From: an uncultured Clostridia bacterium
Lineage (GTDB): Bacteria > Bacillota > Clostridia > Lachnospirales > Cellulosilyticaceae
DNA length: 58,471 nucleotides
Direction: 5' to 3'
Assembly (NCBI GenBank): GCA_937981575.1
Contig: CALJNR010000063.1
Location: 1-58,471 of the forward strand
The number at the start of each line of letters is the position of its first letter. Position 1 is the first letter of the stretch. Both the position numbers and the translations under genes were made by a program. Below, in pieces: positions 41,205-51,995 of this stretch. The notes under the pieces were generated by a model. That model ran no database searches. It was not told the DNA's origin and saw only the letters and a program-made list of their open reading frames with translations.

Positions 41205-44200
41205 ATGCATTTTAACAAAAAGAGAATGACTGCTTGGCTTTTGGCATTTACGATGATGCTGGGAATCTGCCAGAATTTAGTTGCAAATTACATCGAGCCT
41301 GTGGCTGAAAGCATTGCAGCAGCGAGCGCTGAAGGTGGTTCTGGTGATTTGCTTTTGGAAACGTTGTCAGAATCGACAACAGGTCCTGTAGTTTATACAA
41401 GCCCAGAAGTAGATGGAAATCTGGTAACTTTCAGATATTATTCTGAAACATCTGTAGATCGAGTAAGAGTAGCAGGAGGCTTCACAAATTGGGGGGGCGG
41501 CGCAGTCAGCATGACTAAGGGAATAGACGATATATGGTCTGTTACTATGCCATTGCCTTATGGGGCCAGTCAATATAAGTTTATTGTTGGAGATGATGGG
41601 TGGATCAATGACCCTGAAAATCCAAATCAATCCAGCGGAAACAGTGTTGTTATCGTACCGGGCGTAGTAATGCCATTTTATGAGGATGTACAGAGAGGAT
41701 CAACTATTTCGCTTCCTGAGATAGTTACGGTATACAATGCATCTGGAGATGTATCAGAAACAAGTGCATCCTATGCACTGAACGTAAGCGTACCAGGAGT
41801 TACAATAACTGATAATGTGTTAGCAGTTGATGAAGCGGTTACAGAAGATGATATTGCTGTTCGAGTATCTGCTGGAGGCATTGATACAGTTATAACTGTA
41901 AATGTTGTAGAGCAAATCTATACATACACCATTAACTATCTTCGTAATGATAGAGACTATTCAAACTGGAACTTATGGATGTTTGATACAAACAGGCCAG
42001 ATGCGAGATTTGAGTTTAATAATGGTGTTCAAACTGATGAATACATACAAGCAGAGTATAGATTTTCGACTCAATCAATTAATTTAATCACTCGTAAAAG
42101 CGAACCAGGAAATGATTGGGCAGCACAAGAAGAGACACGGTCGATTAATGTTCCAACAGGGCAGACGGGGGTAGAAGTATGGATTGTTCAAGGATTTCCA
42201 GAACCATTTTATACTTATCCAACAGAACAAGACCTAGAGCCGCTTCCAACCAGATATGTTATACTTGAATACATTAGATCAGATGAGGACTATACTGACT
42301 GGGATTTGTGGACTTGGGGAACAGGCGCTAGAGATGGGCAAATTTTATTTACAGAATTTAAAGATGGTAAAGCAATTACTTATATTGAGATAGGGCAAGC
42401 TACACAAGCAATGAATTACATTGTAAGAAAAGCAGGTTGGGTAGATCGAGAAGCAGCAGAGACACCTAATGGTAATCGAACTGTGCCTACACCTTTAAAC
42501 CAAGTGATTACTAAAGTTAGAGTGACATCGGGTGTAGTACCAACTCAGATTTTAGCGCCTGCACTTACACCACAGGTTAATCCAGCAAATGGTACCATTC
42601 AGTTTTATTACAGAGATGATGAATTATTTAGACTTGATCAAATGCATGAACTGCAAGGGGTACAAGTAGAAATTAATGGTCAAGACTATGATATGATTTA
42701 TGATGCTGTTAATGAACTGTATACCTATACTTATACTGGATTAGAACCAGGCAAGTATGGATATGTCTATAAGGTAACTTATAAAGACGGCAGTACAGCT
42801 GTGCTTCTTGACCGCAAAAATAAGAGAACTGAAAATGGTAAATCAGTGATCGAATACACAAAAATGGATGTAGCTGTAAGCGGCAAGGTAAGTCCAGCAG
42901 CTATCACTTATCAAGAAAATGCAATACTTGAAATTACTGCAGTTGGAGCAGGTGAAGACGAAGGTAAAGAAGTCGCTATCAAAGGGATTACAGTTGATTT
43001 AACAGCACTTGGCGGCAAAAGCAATGTTCAAGTTGATACAGGATTAAAAGAGATTTCAATAGCAGTAACAGATAATACAACTGCAGGTATCAAAAAAATA
43101 CCAATCTATGTTACCGATGAATCTTCAAACGTTTATGAAGGTGAAGCTACAGTTGAAGTTAAAACAATGACCTCTATTGGAAAAGATCATTTTGACTGGG
43201 ATGAAGCAATCATTTACTTTATGCTGACAGATAGATTCTATAATGGTGATCCAACTAATGATGATCCATATGGAAACAACTACAAAAAAGAAGACAGAGG
43301 AACCCCTCAAGGCGGTGACTTAAAAGGTGTAACAGAAAAATTAGATTACCTTAAAGATCTTGGCGTTAATACAATATGGATTACGCCGGTAGTTGAGAAC
43401 ATAGGTATGAACGTACTCGCCTATGAAAATGCATATGGAGCCAGAGGAATAGCAAATGATGTCTCCTATTATGGTTACCATGGGTATTGGGCAAAAGACT
43501 TTGAAAGATTAAATCCTCACTTAGGCACAGTAGCAGATTTACATAAGCTTATTGATGAGGCCCATAACAGAGAAATGAAAATTATGGTAGACATCGTAGT
43601 TAACCATGCAGGCTACGGCATGAAGGAAACGGATACACCTACTACACTTGGCGGACCAGCAGAAATCAAAAATTTCCCAACCAAAGAAGAACAAGCAAAA
43701 TTTGCAGGAATGCTTAGAGCTGGCGGTACAGATACCATTCAGGGAGAACTGGCTAACCTGCCTGACTTTATGACGGAAGACCCAGCGGTAAGAGATAAGA
43801 TTGTAGAGTGGCAGGTAAACTGGGTAGATCAAATTGCTAAAACAGCAAGTGGAAATACAATTGATTATTTCCGTATTGATACTGCAAGACACGTAGAACA
43901 TGCAACGCTTATGAAGCTTAAAAATGAGCTTACTAAAGTGAAACCAAACTTTAAATATATTGTTGAAGCTTGGATTAATGGACCAGAATTAGATGAGTTT
44001 TTAAATAGTGGGATGGGAGATTCTGCACTTAATTTTGATTTTAATGATATCGTAAGAGATTTTGTAGATGGATATATTGACAGCGCAGAAACTAGACTTC
44101 AAGAGTTTCACAATAAGTCAAATAGTGCTTATACTTATGGCAACTTCCTAAGTAGTCATGATGAACCAGGATTTTTATTCAATCTTGGGGCAGGTAATGA

Positions 44201-45236
44201 AGACAAGATGAAAGTTGCAGCAACGATGCAGATGACAGCAAAAGGGCAGCCGGTTATTTATTATGGCGAAGAGATTGGACTTACAGGTACAACTGACTGG
44301 CCATACTATACTACAAGATATAATATGAACTGGGATATTGCCAATAAAGATAATCCTATGTTTGCACATTACCACAAAATTATTAATATTAGAGCTAAGT
44401 ATTCAGAGGTATTTGCTAAAGGAACACGAACTAAAATAGCTGGTGGAGATGCTGATAAATATCTCGCATTTGAAAGAGCTTATAAAGGCAATAAAGTAGT
44501 AGTTGCCGTTAATACCGCGTCAAGTAAAGAAATAACACTTACAGTTCCTTTTGCAGCAGGAAGCAAAGTGATTGATGAATACAGCGGCGCAGAATATACC
44601 GTTGCATCAGGTAACGTAGTAACACTTACGCTGCCTAGTACAGATGATGGCGGAACAGTCGTTCTTGCAGCTAAGCCAAATGGCGGCGGGTCATCAGGCG
44701 GTAGCAGCGGCGGGTCGTCAGGCGGTAGCGGCGGTGGATCATCAGGCGGAAGTTCAGGCGGATCATCAGGCGGCGGTGGCGGCGGAAGTACACCAGCAGC
44801 ACCAGCAGCGCCAGTGACGCCAGCAGCACCAACAACGCCAGCGATGCCAGTACGTACAATCGTGACAATAGCTTTATCTACTGGAAACGCATCAAATGGA
44901 ACTGAAAATATTAAACTTTATGTTAAACCATATGTTGAAAAAGGGCGTACAATGGTAGGGGTAAGAGATATAGTCTCTTTACTCAATGTAGAAAGTAAAA
45001 ACATTGCTTGGGACGCTAAAGCTAAATCTATTTCCATAAAGACAGCAGATAAAGAGATAAAACTTGTAATTGGGCAAAAGTATGCGATAGTTAATGGGCA
45101 AAAGGTAGCTATTGATGTAGCGCCGCAAGTAAAAGACGGCAGAACCGTTCTTCCAATCGCTCATATCGCTAACATATTAGGCATGAAAGTAGAATTTGAT
45201 CCGGTTACAAAAGAAGCAAGATTTGTTATTGAGTAG
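41205..45236 (+). CDS. Secreted multidomain GH13 amylase/pullulanase-type enzyme
   Basis: This 1343-residue extracellular enzyme has a signal peptide (residues 1-40), an E-set/CBM48-like module (about 70-145), a bacterial Ig-like stretch, two CBM41-like starch-binding modules (about 240-345 and 350-450), two more beta modules (455-650), then a GH13 catalytic domain (655-1090) with the nucleophile Asp892 in FRIDTARH, acid/base Glu921 in IVEAW and Asp986 in SSHDEPG. A Gly/Ser linker and an Ala/Pro/Thr linker lead to a copper-amine-oxidase-N-like domain (1220-1343), in clostridia often a wall-anchoring module. It should degrade starch, pullulan or glycogen. AGAGAGGG favours 41205 over 41199. Confidence 0.9.
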   Translation: MHFNKKRMTAWLLAFTMMLGICQNLVANYIEPVAESIAAASAEGGSGDLLLETLSESTTGPVVYTSPEVDGNLVTFRYYSETSVDRVRVAGGFTNWGGGAVSMTKGIDDIWSVTMPLPYGASQYKFIVGDDGWINDPENPNQSSGNSVVIVPGVVMPFYEDVQRGSTISLPEIVTVYNASGDVSETSASYALNVSVPGVTITDNVLAVDEAVTEDDIAVRVSAGGIDTVITVNVVEQIYTYTINYLRNDRDYSNWNLWMFDTNRPDARFEFNNGVQTDEYIQAEYRFSTQSINLITRKSEPGNDWAAQEETRSINVPTGQTGVEVWIVQGFPEPFYTYPTEQDLEPLPTRYVILEYIRSDEDYTDWDLWTWGTGARDGQILFTEFKDGKAITYIEIGQATQAMNYIVRKAGWVDREAAETPNGNRTVPTPLNQVITKVRVTSGVVPTQILAPALTPQVNPANGTIQFYYRDDELFRLDQMHELQGVQVEINGQDYDMIYDAVNELYTYTYTGLEPGKYGYVYKVTYKDGSTAVLLDRKNKRTENGKSVIEYTKMDVAVSGKVSPAAITYQENAILEITAVGAGEDEGKEVAIKGITVDLTALGGKSNVQVDTGLKEISIAVTDNTTAGIKKIPIYVTDESSNVYEGEATVEVKTMTSIGKDHFDWDEAIIYFMLTDRFYNGDPTNDDPYGNNYKKEDRGTPQGGDLKGVTEKLDYLKDLGVNTIWITPVVENIGMNVLAYENAYGARGIANDVSYYGYHGYWAKDFERLNPHLGTVADLHKLIDEAHNREMKIMVDIVVNHAGYGMKETDTPTTLGGPAEIKNFPTKEEQAKFAGMLRAGGTDTIQGELANLPDFMTEDPAVRDKIVEWQVNWVDQIAKTASGNTIDYFRIDTARHVEHATLMKLKNELTKVKPNFKYIVEAWINGPELDEFLNSGMGDSALNFDFNDIVRDFVDGYIDSAETRLQEFHNKSNSAYTYGNFLSSHDEPGFLFNLGAGNEDKMKVAATMQMTAKGQPVIYYGEEIGLTGTTDWPYYTTRYNMNWDIANKDNPMFAHYHKIINIRAKYSEVFAKGTRTKIAGGDADKYLAFERAYKGNKVVVAVNTASSKEITLTVPFAAGSKVIDEYSGAEYTVASGNVVTLTLPSTDDGGTVVLAAKPNGGGSSGGSSGGSSGGSGGGSSGGSSGGSSGGGGGGSTPAAPAAPVTPAAPTTPAMPVRTIVTIALSTGNASNGTENIKLYVKPYVEKGRTMVGVRDIVSLLNVESKNIAWDAKAKSISIKTADKEIKLVIGQKYAIVNGQKVAIDVAPQVKDGRTVLPIAHIANILGMKVEFDPVTKEARFVIE

Positions 45237-45282
45237 AACTCTTTAATAAGTTTTATAAAAAAATAATGTGTATGTAATAGAG

Positions 45283-45326
45283 AAGAGTCCTCAAGGTTAG
45301 AAATGATAACTTTGAGGACTCTTTTT
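45283..45326 (+). terminator. Terminator of the GH13 gene
   Basis: AAGAGTCCTCAAGGTT (45283-45298) pairs with AACTTTGAGGACTCTT (one mismatch), then TTT. Confidence 0.9.
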
Positions 45327-45431
45327 AGGATATAAAAAAACTGCTTGATCAGTGCGGAGTCAAAGGTTTATATTTTTTGCATAAATATACGTAGCTTGTG
45401 CATGTTTTTTGCTTATAGAGAACTTAAACTA

Positions 45432-46451
45432 TTACTGGATGTCAAGAATTTTGACAGACGGAGTTTCATAGAGGTTAATGTATTTATCATTGATTTTGAC
45501 AATAGGTCTGTAGATACATTTGGGATGGATAAAAACCAATTCTCCTATCTCACCAGTGTTTAAAGTAACATATACGCCAATATAGTAGTTAGCAATATTA
45601 TTGCAGAAAGTAAGCAGCATATGCGTATCAAACTTTGTAAGTTCATTTGTCAGCATGATTTGCAGTGTATCAAATATGTGGTGTTTCTTTCTTAAGATTT
45701 CATATCTGTCTGCAATACCTATTATTTTGCCAATATCATTAATGTACGGGGCAGTAAGTTTAAGTGGAAAGCCTGTTCCATCACAGCGTTCGTGGTGCGC
45801 TAGAATCCCTTTACTGATAGTAGGATCAAGGTCCCTCATTTTACTAACAATGTTATAACTATAAATTGGATGTTTCTCGTATTCAGCAAGTTCTTCATAA
45901 GAAAGGTTATCCGTTTTATTAATCATATCAAAAGCGAGATTGATGCCTCCAATATCATGAAGAAGTGCGGCTTTAGTTACATTGAGGCTGATTTCTTTAG
46001 AAACTTCAGTCCATTTGCAGATAAGCTTAGATAAAAAAGCAACATTTAAAGAGTGTGTGTATGTATCATAATCCAACTGTTTAATAAGGTTTGTACATCC
46101 GACCAAGCTATGATTATCGTTGAAGTCAGAGGAAAGATGGGTGCACATTTCTTCGAATTCTTTGATGCTCTTTTCATCTGAAGGAGAAATATTCCCTATA
46201 ACCTTTGTAAGGGCTTTGCTGTACTTTTTATAATTTTCTATTGTTTCAGCAGGAAGATTCCAGACTTTGCTGAAAGAATCAAGATAAACCCAGATATCTG
46301 TATGAACAAACTTACGCATATTCTGAAGGTTCTCTGATGTCAGCACTTGATTTGGGCCGATAACAGTTGCTCCGGTATGTATATCAACTATAGGCTGTGC
46401 TGTAATCATTCCTGGAATACATTTAGAGATAGGTAAGATGATTTTTTGCAT
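45432..46451 (-). CDS. HD-GYP-type cyclic-di-GMP phosphodiesterase (GFP variant)
   Basis: This 339-residue cytosolic protein has an N-terminal helper region and an HD-GYP domain: metal-binding HD in LLHDIGG, EKHP, ILAHHERCDGTGFPL and IGIADRYE. The GYP signature reads GFP here. The active enzymes hydrolyse c-di-GMP; the metal residues look intact, so activity is plausible. On the minus strand AGAGGG lies 5 nt before the ATG at 46451; the longer ORF from 46490 lacks a site. It is monocistronic and probably ties surface or motility behaviour to the chemoreceptor beside it. Confidence 0.88.
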   Translation of the reverse strand: MQKIILPISKCIPGMITAQPIVDIHTGATVIGPNQVLTSENLQNMRKFVHTDIWVYLDSFSKVWNLPAETIENYKKYSKALTKVIGNISPSDEKSIKEFEEMCTHLSSDFNDNHSLVGCTNLIKQLDYDTYTHSLNVAFLSKLICKWTEVSKEISLNVTKAALLHDIGGINLAFDMINKTDNLSYEELAEYEKHPIYSYNIVSKMRDLDPTISKGILAHHERCDGTGFPLKLTAPYINDIGKIIGIADRYEILRKKHHIFDTLQIMLTNELTKFDTHMLLTFCNNIANYYIGVYVTLNTGEIGELVFIHPKCIYRPIVKINDKYINLYETPSVKILDIQ

Positions 46452-46806
46452 GTGATCCCTCTTTTCATTATCAAATAAGACAGTTAGCAATATCTACTCA
46501 TTATATCGGCAGAAAATTTAAAAATGTTAATAGATGGACTAGAATTATCTGTTAGAAAGTGAAGTTATTATTTAAATTTACTGCTATCAAAATAATTATA
46601 GCATAGGAATATTGTAAAAAGAAATAAAAACAAAAGGTGTAAATAAATTACAGTCAGTGAATAAATCTTACAATTTGAAAAGAGATAAGATATAATAGAT
46701 TTAGGCTATAGATAAATATTATATAACGGAGCAGTACATATAGTAGGCATCTATTTCTAAATGTGTTTTACTAAACTAGAGGAAGTACATACGAGAGGGG
46801 ATAATA

Positions 46807-48564
46807 ATGAAAGGGATTAAAACAGGAAACATAAAATTAAAAAACAAGTTGATGAATCTGTTCATTTTAACGGGACTTCTTCCAATGATCATTATCGGAG
46901 CGATTAATTTAATGGCCTCAAATAATAATCTTTTAAGTCTGCAAGAAGTTCTTATTAAACAAAAGCTTTCTGGAGATATTCAGTCGGCAAAAGTATATAT
47001 GGAGCAGTACTATGGCAGTATTAGCCTTAAAGGCAATGAGCTTATAGATCAAAGCGGAAAAAGTATCAAAGAACATTATGATATGGTAGATGCACTTCAA
47101 AAAGATCTTAATGTCACAGCAACCTTATTTGCAAAAGAAGGAGAAGACTTTATTAGAATTGCTACTAATGTAATGACTGAAAAAGGTGAGAGGGCAGTTG
47201 GTACATATCTTGGAAAAGAAAGTAAAGCGTATAGCCCTGTTTTAAATGGGGAGCTTTATGTAGGTACTGCACAAATATTAGGCAAATCTTATATGACAGC
47301 CTATGAACCTTTGGAGGATAGTTCAGGAAGCGTAATCGGCATTCTATTTATTGGCATATCCAAAGAGGCATCAGCCCAGCTTATTGCAAAACAATTAAAT
47401 CAAGGAACATTAGTAACAATCAGCATTGTCCTTTTATTTATGATTTTAGGGTTTCTTATTGCGTGGGTTTTAGCACGTTCTATCGTGAAACCGATTAAAA
47501 AAGTGATAGCACATGCTGAACTTATTGCAAACTATAACATAGCAGAGACTATAGAAGAAAAGTTCAAAACCAGAAAAGATGAAGTAGGAGATCTGGCAAA
47601 AGCTATGGCGGCTATCCAGGAAAATTTAAAATATATGATTGGAGAAGTTAACGATGCATCCTTACAGGTATCCGCTTCTTCAGAAGAACTTAATAGCATG
47701 ACGTCGCAGACTGCAACAACAACTGATGAAGTGGCAAAGACAATTTGTGAAATTGCCGAAGGCGCTACAGATCAGGCACGGAGCACTGCGGAGGGACTTC
47801 AAAAGCTTATAGCGCTTGAAAAACTTATAGAGGCTGATCAAACACATGTTAAGGAATTAAATGAAGTATCACTTAGCATTAGGGAGCTTATAAAAGTAGG
47901 CCTTGAAGAGATTCATACACTCTTTAAAAAGACAGAAGAAAGCAGCCATGCGACAACACATGTTTATGATACCATTCTTAAAACGAATGAAAGCTCAGCA
48001 AAAATCAGTGCAGCCAGTAATGTGATTACATCCATATCAGAACAAACCAATTTGTTAGCGTTAAATGCTTCGATTGAGGCGGCAAGAGCAGGAGAGCATG
48101 GCCGAGGTTTTGCAGTTGTTGCAGAAGAAATCAGAAAGCTTGCAGAGCAGTCTGCAAGTTCAACGAAGATGATCGATGAAATTGTAAGCAACCTGCAGAT
48201 GGATTCCGAAAGAGCAGTTAATACGACGCAGGCAGTTAAATACAGCTTAGATGAGCAGGTAAGCTATATGGATAGAACGAAAGAAAAGTATATGGAAATT
48301 GCAGAGGCTATTAAGCACTCTGGAGAAATAGCAAGTCTTCTTAATGAGTCAGGGCGTGCAATGGAGGTTAAGAAAAATGAGGTTTACAGCACCCTGGATG
48401 CATTATCTGCTGTTGCTGAACAAAATGCAGCAGCCACAGAAGAGTCATCTGCTTGTATTGAAGAGCAGACAGCAGCCATTCATGAAATAGTAAGTTCTAC
48501 AAAATCATTGGCTGAACTTGCAGAGACGCTGCATCACCTAATTATGCGTTTTAAAGTCAACTAG
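46807..48564 (+). CDS. Methyl-accepting chemotaxis protein with Cache_3/Cache_2-like sensor
   Basis: This 585-residue chemoreceptor has one membrane segment near residues 18-35, an extracellular sensor of about 160 residues, a second segment near 198-222, a HAMP domain and the signalling domain with [20 protein letters not shown]. The sensor holds [31 protein letters not shown] and [18 protein letters not shown], as in the Cache_3-Cache_2 fusion group that binds small acids or peptides. GAGAGGGG precedes the ATG. The 355 bp upstream show no gene. Confidence 0.93.
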   Translation: MKGIKTGNIKLKNKLMNLFILTGLLPMIIIGAINLMASNNNLLSLQEVLIKQKLSGDIQSAKVYMEQYYGSISLKGNELIDQSGKSIKEHYDMVDALQKDLNVTATLFAKEGEDFIRIATNVMTEKGERAVGTYLGKESKAYSPVLNGELYVGTAQILGKSYMTAYEPLEDSSGSVIGILFIGISKEASAQLIAKQLNQGTLVTISIVLLFMILGFLIAWVLARSIVKPIKKVIAHAELIANYNIAETIEEKFKTRKDEVGDLAKAMAAIQENLKYMIGEVNDASLQVSASSEELNSMTSQTATTTDEVAKTICEIAEGATDQARSTAEGLQKLIALEKLIEADQTHVKELNEVSLSIRELIKVGLEEIHTLFKKTEESSHATTHVYDTILKTNESSAKISAASNVITSISEQTNLLALNASIEAARAGEHGRGFAVVAEEIRKLAEQSASSTKMIDEIVSNLQMDSERAVNTTQAVKYSLDEQVSYMDRTKEKYMEIAEAIKHSGEIASLLNESGRAMEVKKNEVYSTLDALSAVAEQNAAATEESSACIEEQTAAIHEIVSSTKSLAELAETLHHLIMRFKVN

Positions 48565-48626
48565 TTTTATCGAGAAATAACCTATGAAATTCATTCGATC
48601 ATCTGCTAACAGTTATTTTACACAAT

Positions 48627-48678
48627 GATTTCACATCATAGATCCCCCTTGAATACTTAAACCCAAAGGTGTGAGATT
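48627..48678 (+). repeat. 52-nt structured intergenic element, copy B
   Basis: GATTTCACATC (48627-48637) pairs with GGTGTGAGATT (48668-48678) around a 30-nt loop; 18 of 30 loop bases match copy A at 34922-34973. It lies between the chemoreceptor stop and the terminator, so it would be part of the 3' untranslated region. Confidence 0.55.
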
Positions 48679-48699
48679 TATAGGATTTAGATTAAAATG

Positions 48700-48748
48700 A
48701 ATAAGCTTTGTAAAACTACTCATCAGTTTTGCAAAGCTTATTTTTTTA
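48700..48748 (+). terminator. Terminator after the chemoreceptor gene
   Basis: AATAAGCTTTG-T-AAAACT pairs with AGTTTT-G-CAAAGCTTATT and is followed by seven T. The 250 bp that follow show no gene. Confidence 0.9.
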
Positions 48749-48997
48749 AGACCGTATTGGATGATAGCTTTACTTTCATGAAGATGATGTATTTTAAAAG
48801 TCACTGTGTATAAAGCTGCTTGTCAAAATAATTTGCTGATGGAAGGAGCGTTTATACTGAGTATAAAAGAAGAAATGAATTTTAGATAATATAGCTAAAA
48901 CAAGAGGAGATAATTACAAGTTATTGATTAAAATAGCATATTAAAATATAATTAAGAATAAATAAGGTAAATAGATTAGATTAAGGTGTGTATAATC

Positions 48998-50767
48998 ATG
49001 ATAACTGGGCTTAGCAGTATTAAAAATAGAATACTTATCTTTTTTCTTGCTATTATTTTCATTCCAATCGTAACATTAGGCTTATTTGCTAATACGGTTT
49101 ACTCGCAATCTATTGAAAAAAACGCCAATCAGCATACAGCTCAAATGATTAGTCAGATCCAAAACAATATTGAATACTACCTTCAGTCTATTGATAATGT
49201 CATTTATTATATCTCTCAGTCACCGGACGTTGTGCGGTATCTTACAGAAACGGATCTATCTAAAGAAAGTGATGAACTGGAGATAAGAGTAAGAGAACTT
49301 TTAAATGTTTATACAGAAGCCAACCCAGAAATATCCGGCATTCTTATTGTCAATGGACAGGACAAATATTTAAGTAATGAACTGATTAAGAATAACCGTG
49401 ATTCACTGCTTCTAGAAGAGTGGTATATCTCAGCAATGACTCATGAGGACACTTCACAGTACAGGAGTAAGCCTATAGGGCGAAATCTAAATTCCTATTC
49501 ACAATATAGTGCAGATGAAGTCATCTCTATATCCAAAACGATGAGGCACCCAAAGACTCATGAGATAACAGGTGTCATTTTAATTGATATGAAGCTTGGG
49601 AAGTTTGAAGAAATTATTAAAAATAACAATATAGGACAAAAGGGATTTTTTTATATTTTGGATAAAAATAATGACATTGTTTATGCCCCAATTAATCCAA
49701 TTATTTATAGGATTAATAATGAGTGGTTTAAAAAAAATACCAGTATGCTGATTCAGTCCATCAACAAAGAAACCTTTGAAATTATGTGGGAGACAAGTCA
49801 CAAAACGGGCTGGCGTACTATCGGCGTTTTTTCGATAGAAGAAATTTTGGGAGATGTACTTAAGATGCAGACATTTGCTATGGCGGTCAGTATGATAACA
49901 CTTGCCTTAGCGGTCATGGTAGCTATTATGTTTACCAATACAATTGTTACCCCGATTAAAGAACTTTCGGCTCTGATGCGGCAGGCCGAACTAGGGGATT
50001 TGGAAGTAAGCTTTGAAAATCATAAATATAAGGATGAATTTGGAGAACTGGGTCGGAGCTTTAATCATATGATTAAAGAAATTAAACAGCTGATCGAAAT
50101 GGTTTACAAAGAGCAAAAAAGCAAGCGCAAAGCGGAGCTTAAAATTCTTCAGGCACAGATAAAACCCCATTTTCTTTATAATACACTGGATACTATTCAG
50201 TGGATGGCACAGGATTATGGGGCAAAAGATATTGTTGAAATTGTTGCTGCACTCACAAAGCTTTTTAGAATTGCACTTAGTAAAGGCAGAGAAGTTATAA
50301 CTGTAAGAGAAGAAATTGATCATATCAAAAGCTATATGATCATTCAAAAAGCAAGGTATGAAGATAAATTGGAATACAGCATTTCATACGATGAGGCACT
50401 GCTTAATATGTCGGTACTTAAGCTTACAGCCCAGCCTATCGTTGAGAATGCCATTTATCACGGAATCAAACAAAAGAGAGGGAATGGCAAGGTTGATATT
50501 GTGTTTTCAAAGAACGAACACTGTATGCTAATTACCATAAGCGATAATGGAGCGGGTCTTTCAGAAGAAAAATTACGTGAAATTAATGCCATGTTAAACG
50601 GAGAAACAACCGGCACTATTTCCTCAGAGAGCGGCTCCGGATATGGCATAGCCAATGTACATACCAGAATTCGAATGACATACGGTAATGAATATGGACT
50701 TAAATATTCCAATCAGCTTAACGAAGGAACGACAGTGCATATCTTATTGCCTTTAGTAGAGACATGA
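48998..50767 (+). CDS. YesM-type sensor histidine kinase
   Basis: This 589-residue membrane kinase has two membrane segments (residues 10-30 and about 295-318) around a dCache-like extracellular sensor, a HAMP linker, a His_kinase domain with His391 in QIKPHFLYNTLD and an HATPase domain with SDNGAGL and GYGIANVHTRI. The ATG at 48998 is chosen behind AAGG with long spacing; a GTG at 48986 is also possible. It is followed by its response regulator and by a tandem sugar-binding protein that may present ligand to it. Confidence 0.92.
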   Translation: MITGLSSIKNRILIFFLAIIFIPIVTLGLFANTVYSQSIEKNANQHTAQMISQIQNNIEYYLQSIDNVIYYISQSPDVVRYLTETDLSKESDELEIRVRELLNVYTEANPEISGILIVNGQDKYLSNELIKNNRDSLLLEEWYISAMTHEDTSQYRSKPIGRNLNSYSQYSADEVISISKTMRHPKTHEITGVILIDMKLGKFEEIIKNNNIGQKGFFYILDKNNDIVYAPINPIIYRINNEWFKKNTSMLIQSINKETFEIMWETSHKTGWRTIGVFSIEEILGDVLKMQTFAMAVSMITLALAVMVAIMFTNTIVTPIKELSALMRQAELGDLEVSFENHKYKDEFGELGRSFNHMIKEIKQLIEMVYKEQKSKRKAELKILQAQIKPHFLYNTLDTIQWMAQDYGAKDIVEIVAALTKLFRIALSKGREVITVREEIDHIKSYMIIQKARYEDKLEYSISYDEALLNMSVLKLTAQPIVENAIYHGIKQKRGNGKVDIVFSKNEHCMLITISDNGAGLSEEKLREINAMLNGETTGTISSESGSGYGIANVHTRIRMTYGNEYGLKYSNQLNEGTTVHILLPLVET

Positions 50768-50789
50768 TAAAATTGAGGGGAGGCTTATG

Positions 50790-51995
50790 ATGTTTAAAGT
50801 ACTGATTGCTGATGATGAGCCCAAAATAAGAAAAGGCATAAAAGGTATTTTAGATTGGCAGCAGCTTGGGTTTGAAATTGTTGCAGAAGCTGAAGATGGT
50901 GAAGTGGCTTTGGAACTGGCCTGTGAAAAACTGCCGGATTTGCTGCTTGTAGATATCTGTATGCCGTTTCTAAATGGCCTAGAGTTTATTGCCAGACTTC
51001 AAACGATGCTCAAAGATGCTGTTATTATTATTATTTCTGGTCATGATGAATTTGAATATGCACAAACTGCTCTCAAACTTAAAGTATTTGATTATATACT
51101 AAAGCCTGTAGAGAAAGAGGTTCTTTTAAAAAGTATTCTGCAAGCTAAAGAACATATGATAGAAATTAAAAGTAAAAACATACAGGATGAATTTATAGCC
51201 AAACAGCTTAAGAAAAATAGTCATTATCTGAAGGATATGTTTTTGCAGGAACTAATTTGCGGGAAGGTAAAAGCGCAAGATATAAATGAGAGATTGAATT
51301 ACTTCCAAATTGAGCGTACTGCTAATATGGGTATGATCATTATCAAGCCTTTAGAAAAAAACTACGGAATTATTGAAACAGAATGGGATAATGATCTGTT
51401 AACTTATGCGATAGCTAATATTGCTCAAGAAGCTATGGGGGCATTTAAAGCTGTAACTTGTTTTAAAGACTTAAAAAATCAAGTTATTCTTTTAAGTGAT
51501 ACACATCCAATTGGCAGATGGACAGAAATGGGGAGCTGGATTGAAAGATGTGTGGAAGACTATTTGAAAAGAGAGATCATAACAGAAGCCATTCTTTTAA
51601 ATGAAGAGCTGAAAGGCATTGAAACAAGTTATCAGACACTTTGCAGTATTGTGGCAGAAAAAAACCAAAAAACGCCTATCGTTATTACGATCCAAAAGTA
51701 TATTGATAAACATTATGCGAACCCTGAATTATCGCTTACGGAAATAGCAGATCATATTGGAATTAGTCAAACCTATCTTACAAGACTTCTTAAACAGGAA
51801 TTAGGGCTGCCCTTTATTGATTATCTTACACAAGTCAGATTAAAAAAGGCAGTGATGCTGATGCAGGATCCTAATATTAAAGTTTATGAAGTGGCTGAAA
51901 AAGTAGGTTATTCCAGTCAGCATTATTTCAGTAATGTTTTTAAGAAAACTTTTAACATGTCTCCTTTAGAATATAAAAAAGGAGGCATGAAATGA
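50790..51995 (+). CDS. YesN-type AraC-family response regulator
   Basis: This 401-residue regulator has a receiver domain with Asp55 (in LLVDICMP), a middle region of about 170 residues, and a C-terminal AraC helix-turn-helix pair (LTEIADHIGISQTYLTRLLK ... EVAEKVGYSSQHYFSNVFKK). GGGGAGG lies 6 nt before the ATG at 50790; the ATG at 50787 is nearly as good. It overlaps the tandem binding-protein gene by 4 nt and should activate the ytf-type transporter operon that follows. Confidence 0.93.
   Translation: MFKVLIADDEPKIRKGIKGILDWQQLGFEIVAEAEDGEVALELACEKLPDLLLVDICMPFLNGLEFIARLQTMLKDAVIIIISGHDEFEYAQTALKLKVFDYILKPVEKEVLLKSILQAKEHMIEIKSKNIQDEFIAKQLKKNSHYLKDMFLQELICGKVKAQDINERLNYFQIERTANMGMIIIKPLEKNYGIIETEWDNDLLTYAIANIAQEAMGAFKAVTCFKDLKNQVILLSDTHPIGRWTEMGSWIERCVEDYLKREIITEAILLNEELKGIETSYQTLCSIVAEKNQKTPIVITIQKYIDKHYANPELSLTEIADHIGISQTYLTRLLKQELGLPFIDYLTQVRLKKAVMLMQDPNIKVYEVAEKVGYSSQHYFSNVFKKTFNMSPLEYKKGGMK

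Noticed and set aside
44671..44868. Minus-strand ORF with repeated Leu/Ala motifs and the DNA repeats beneath it
   Set aside because: It mirrors the Gly/Ser and Ala/Pro linkers of the amylase; the repeats are ordinary linker codons, not a CRISPR array.
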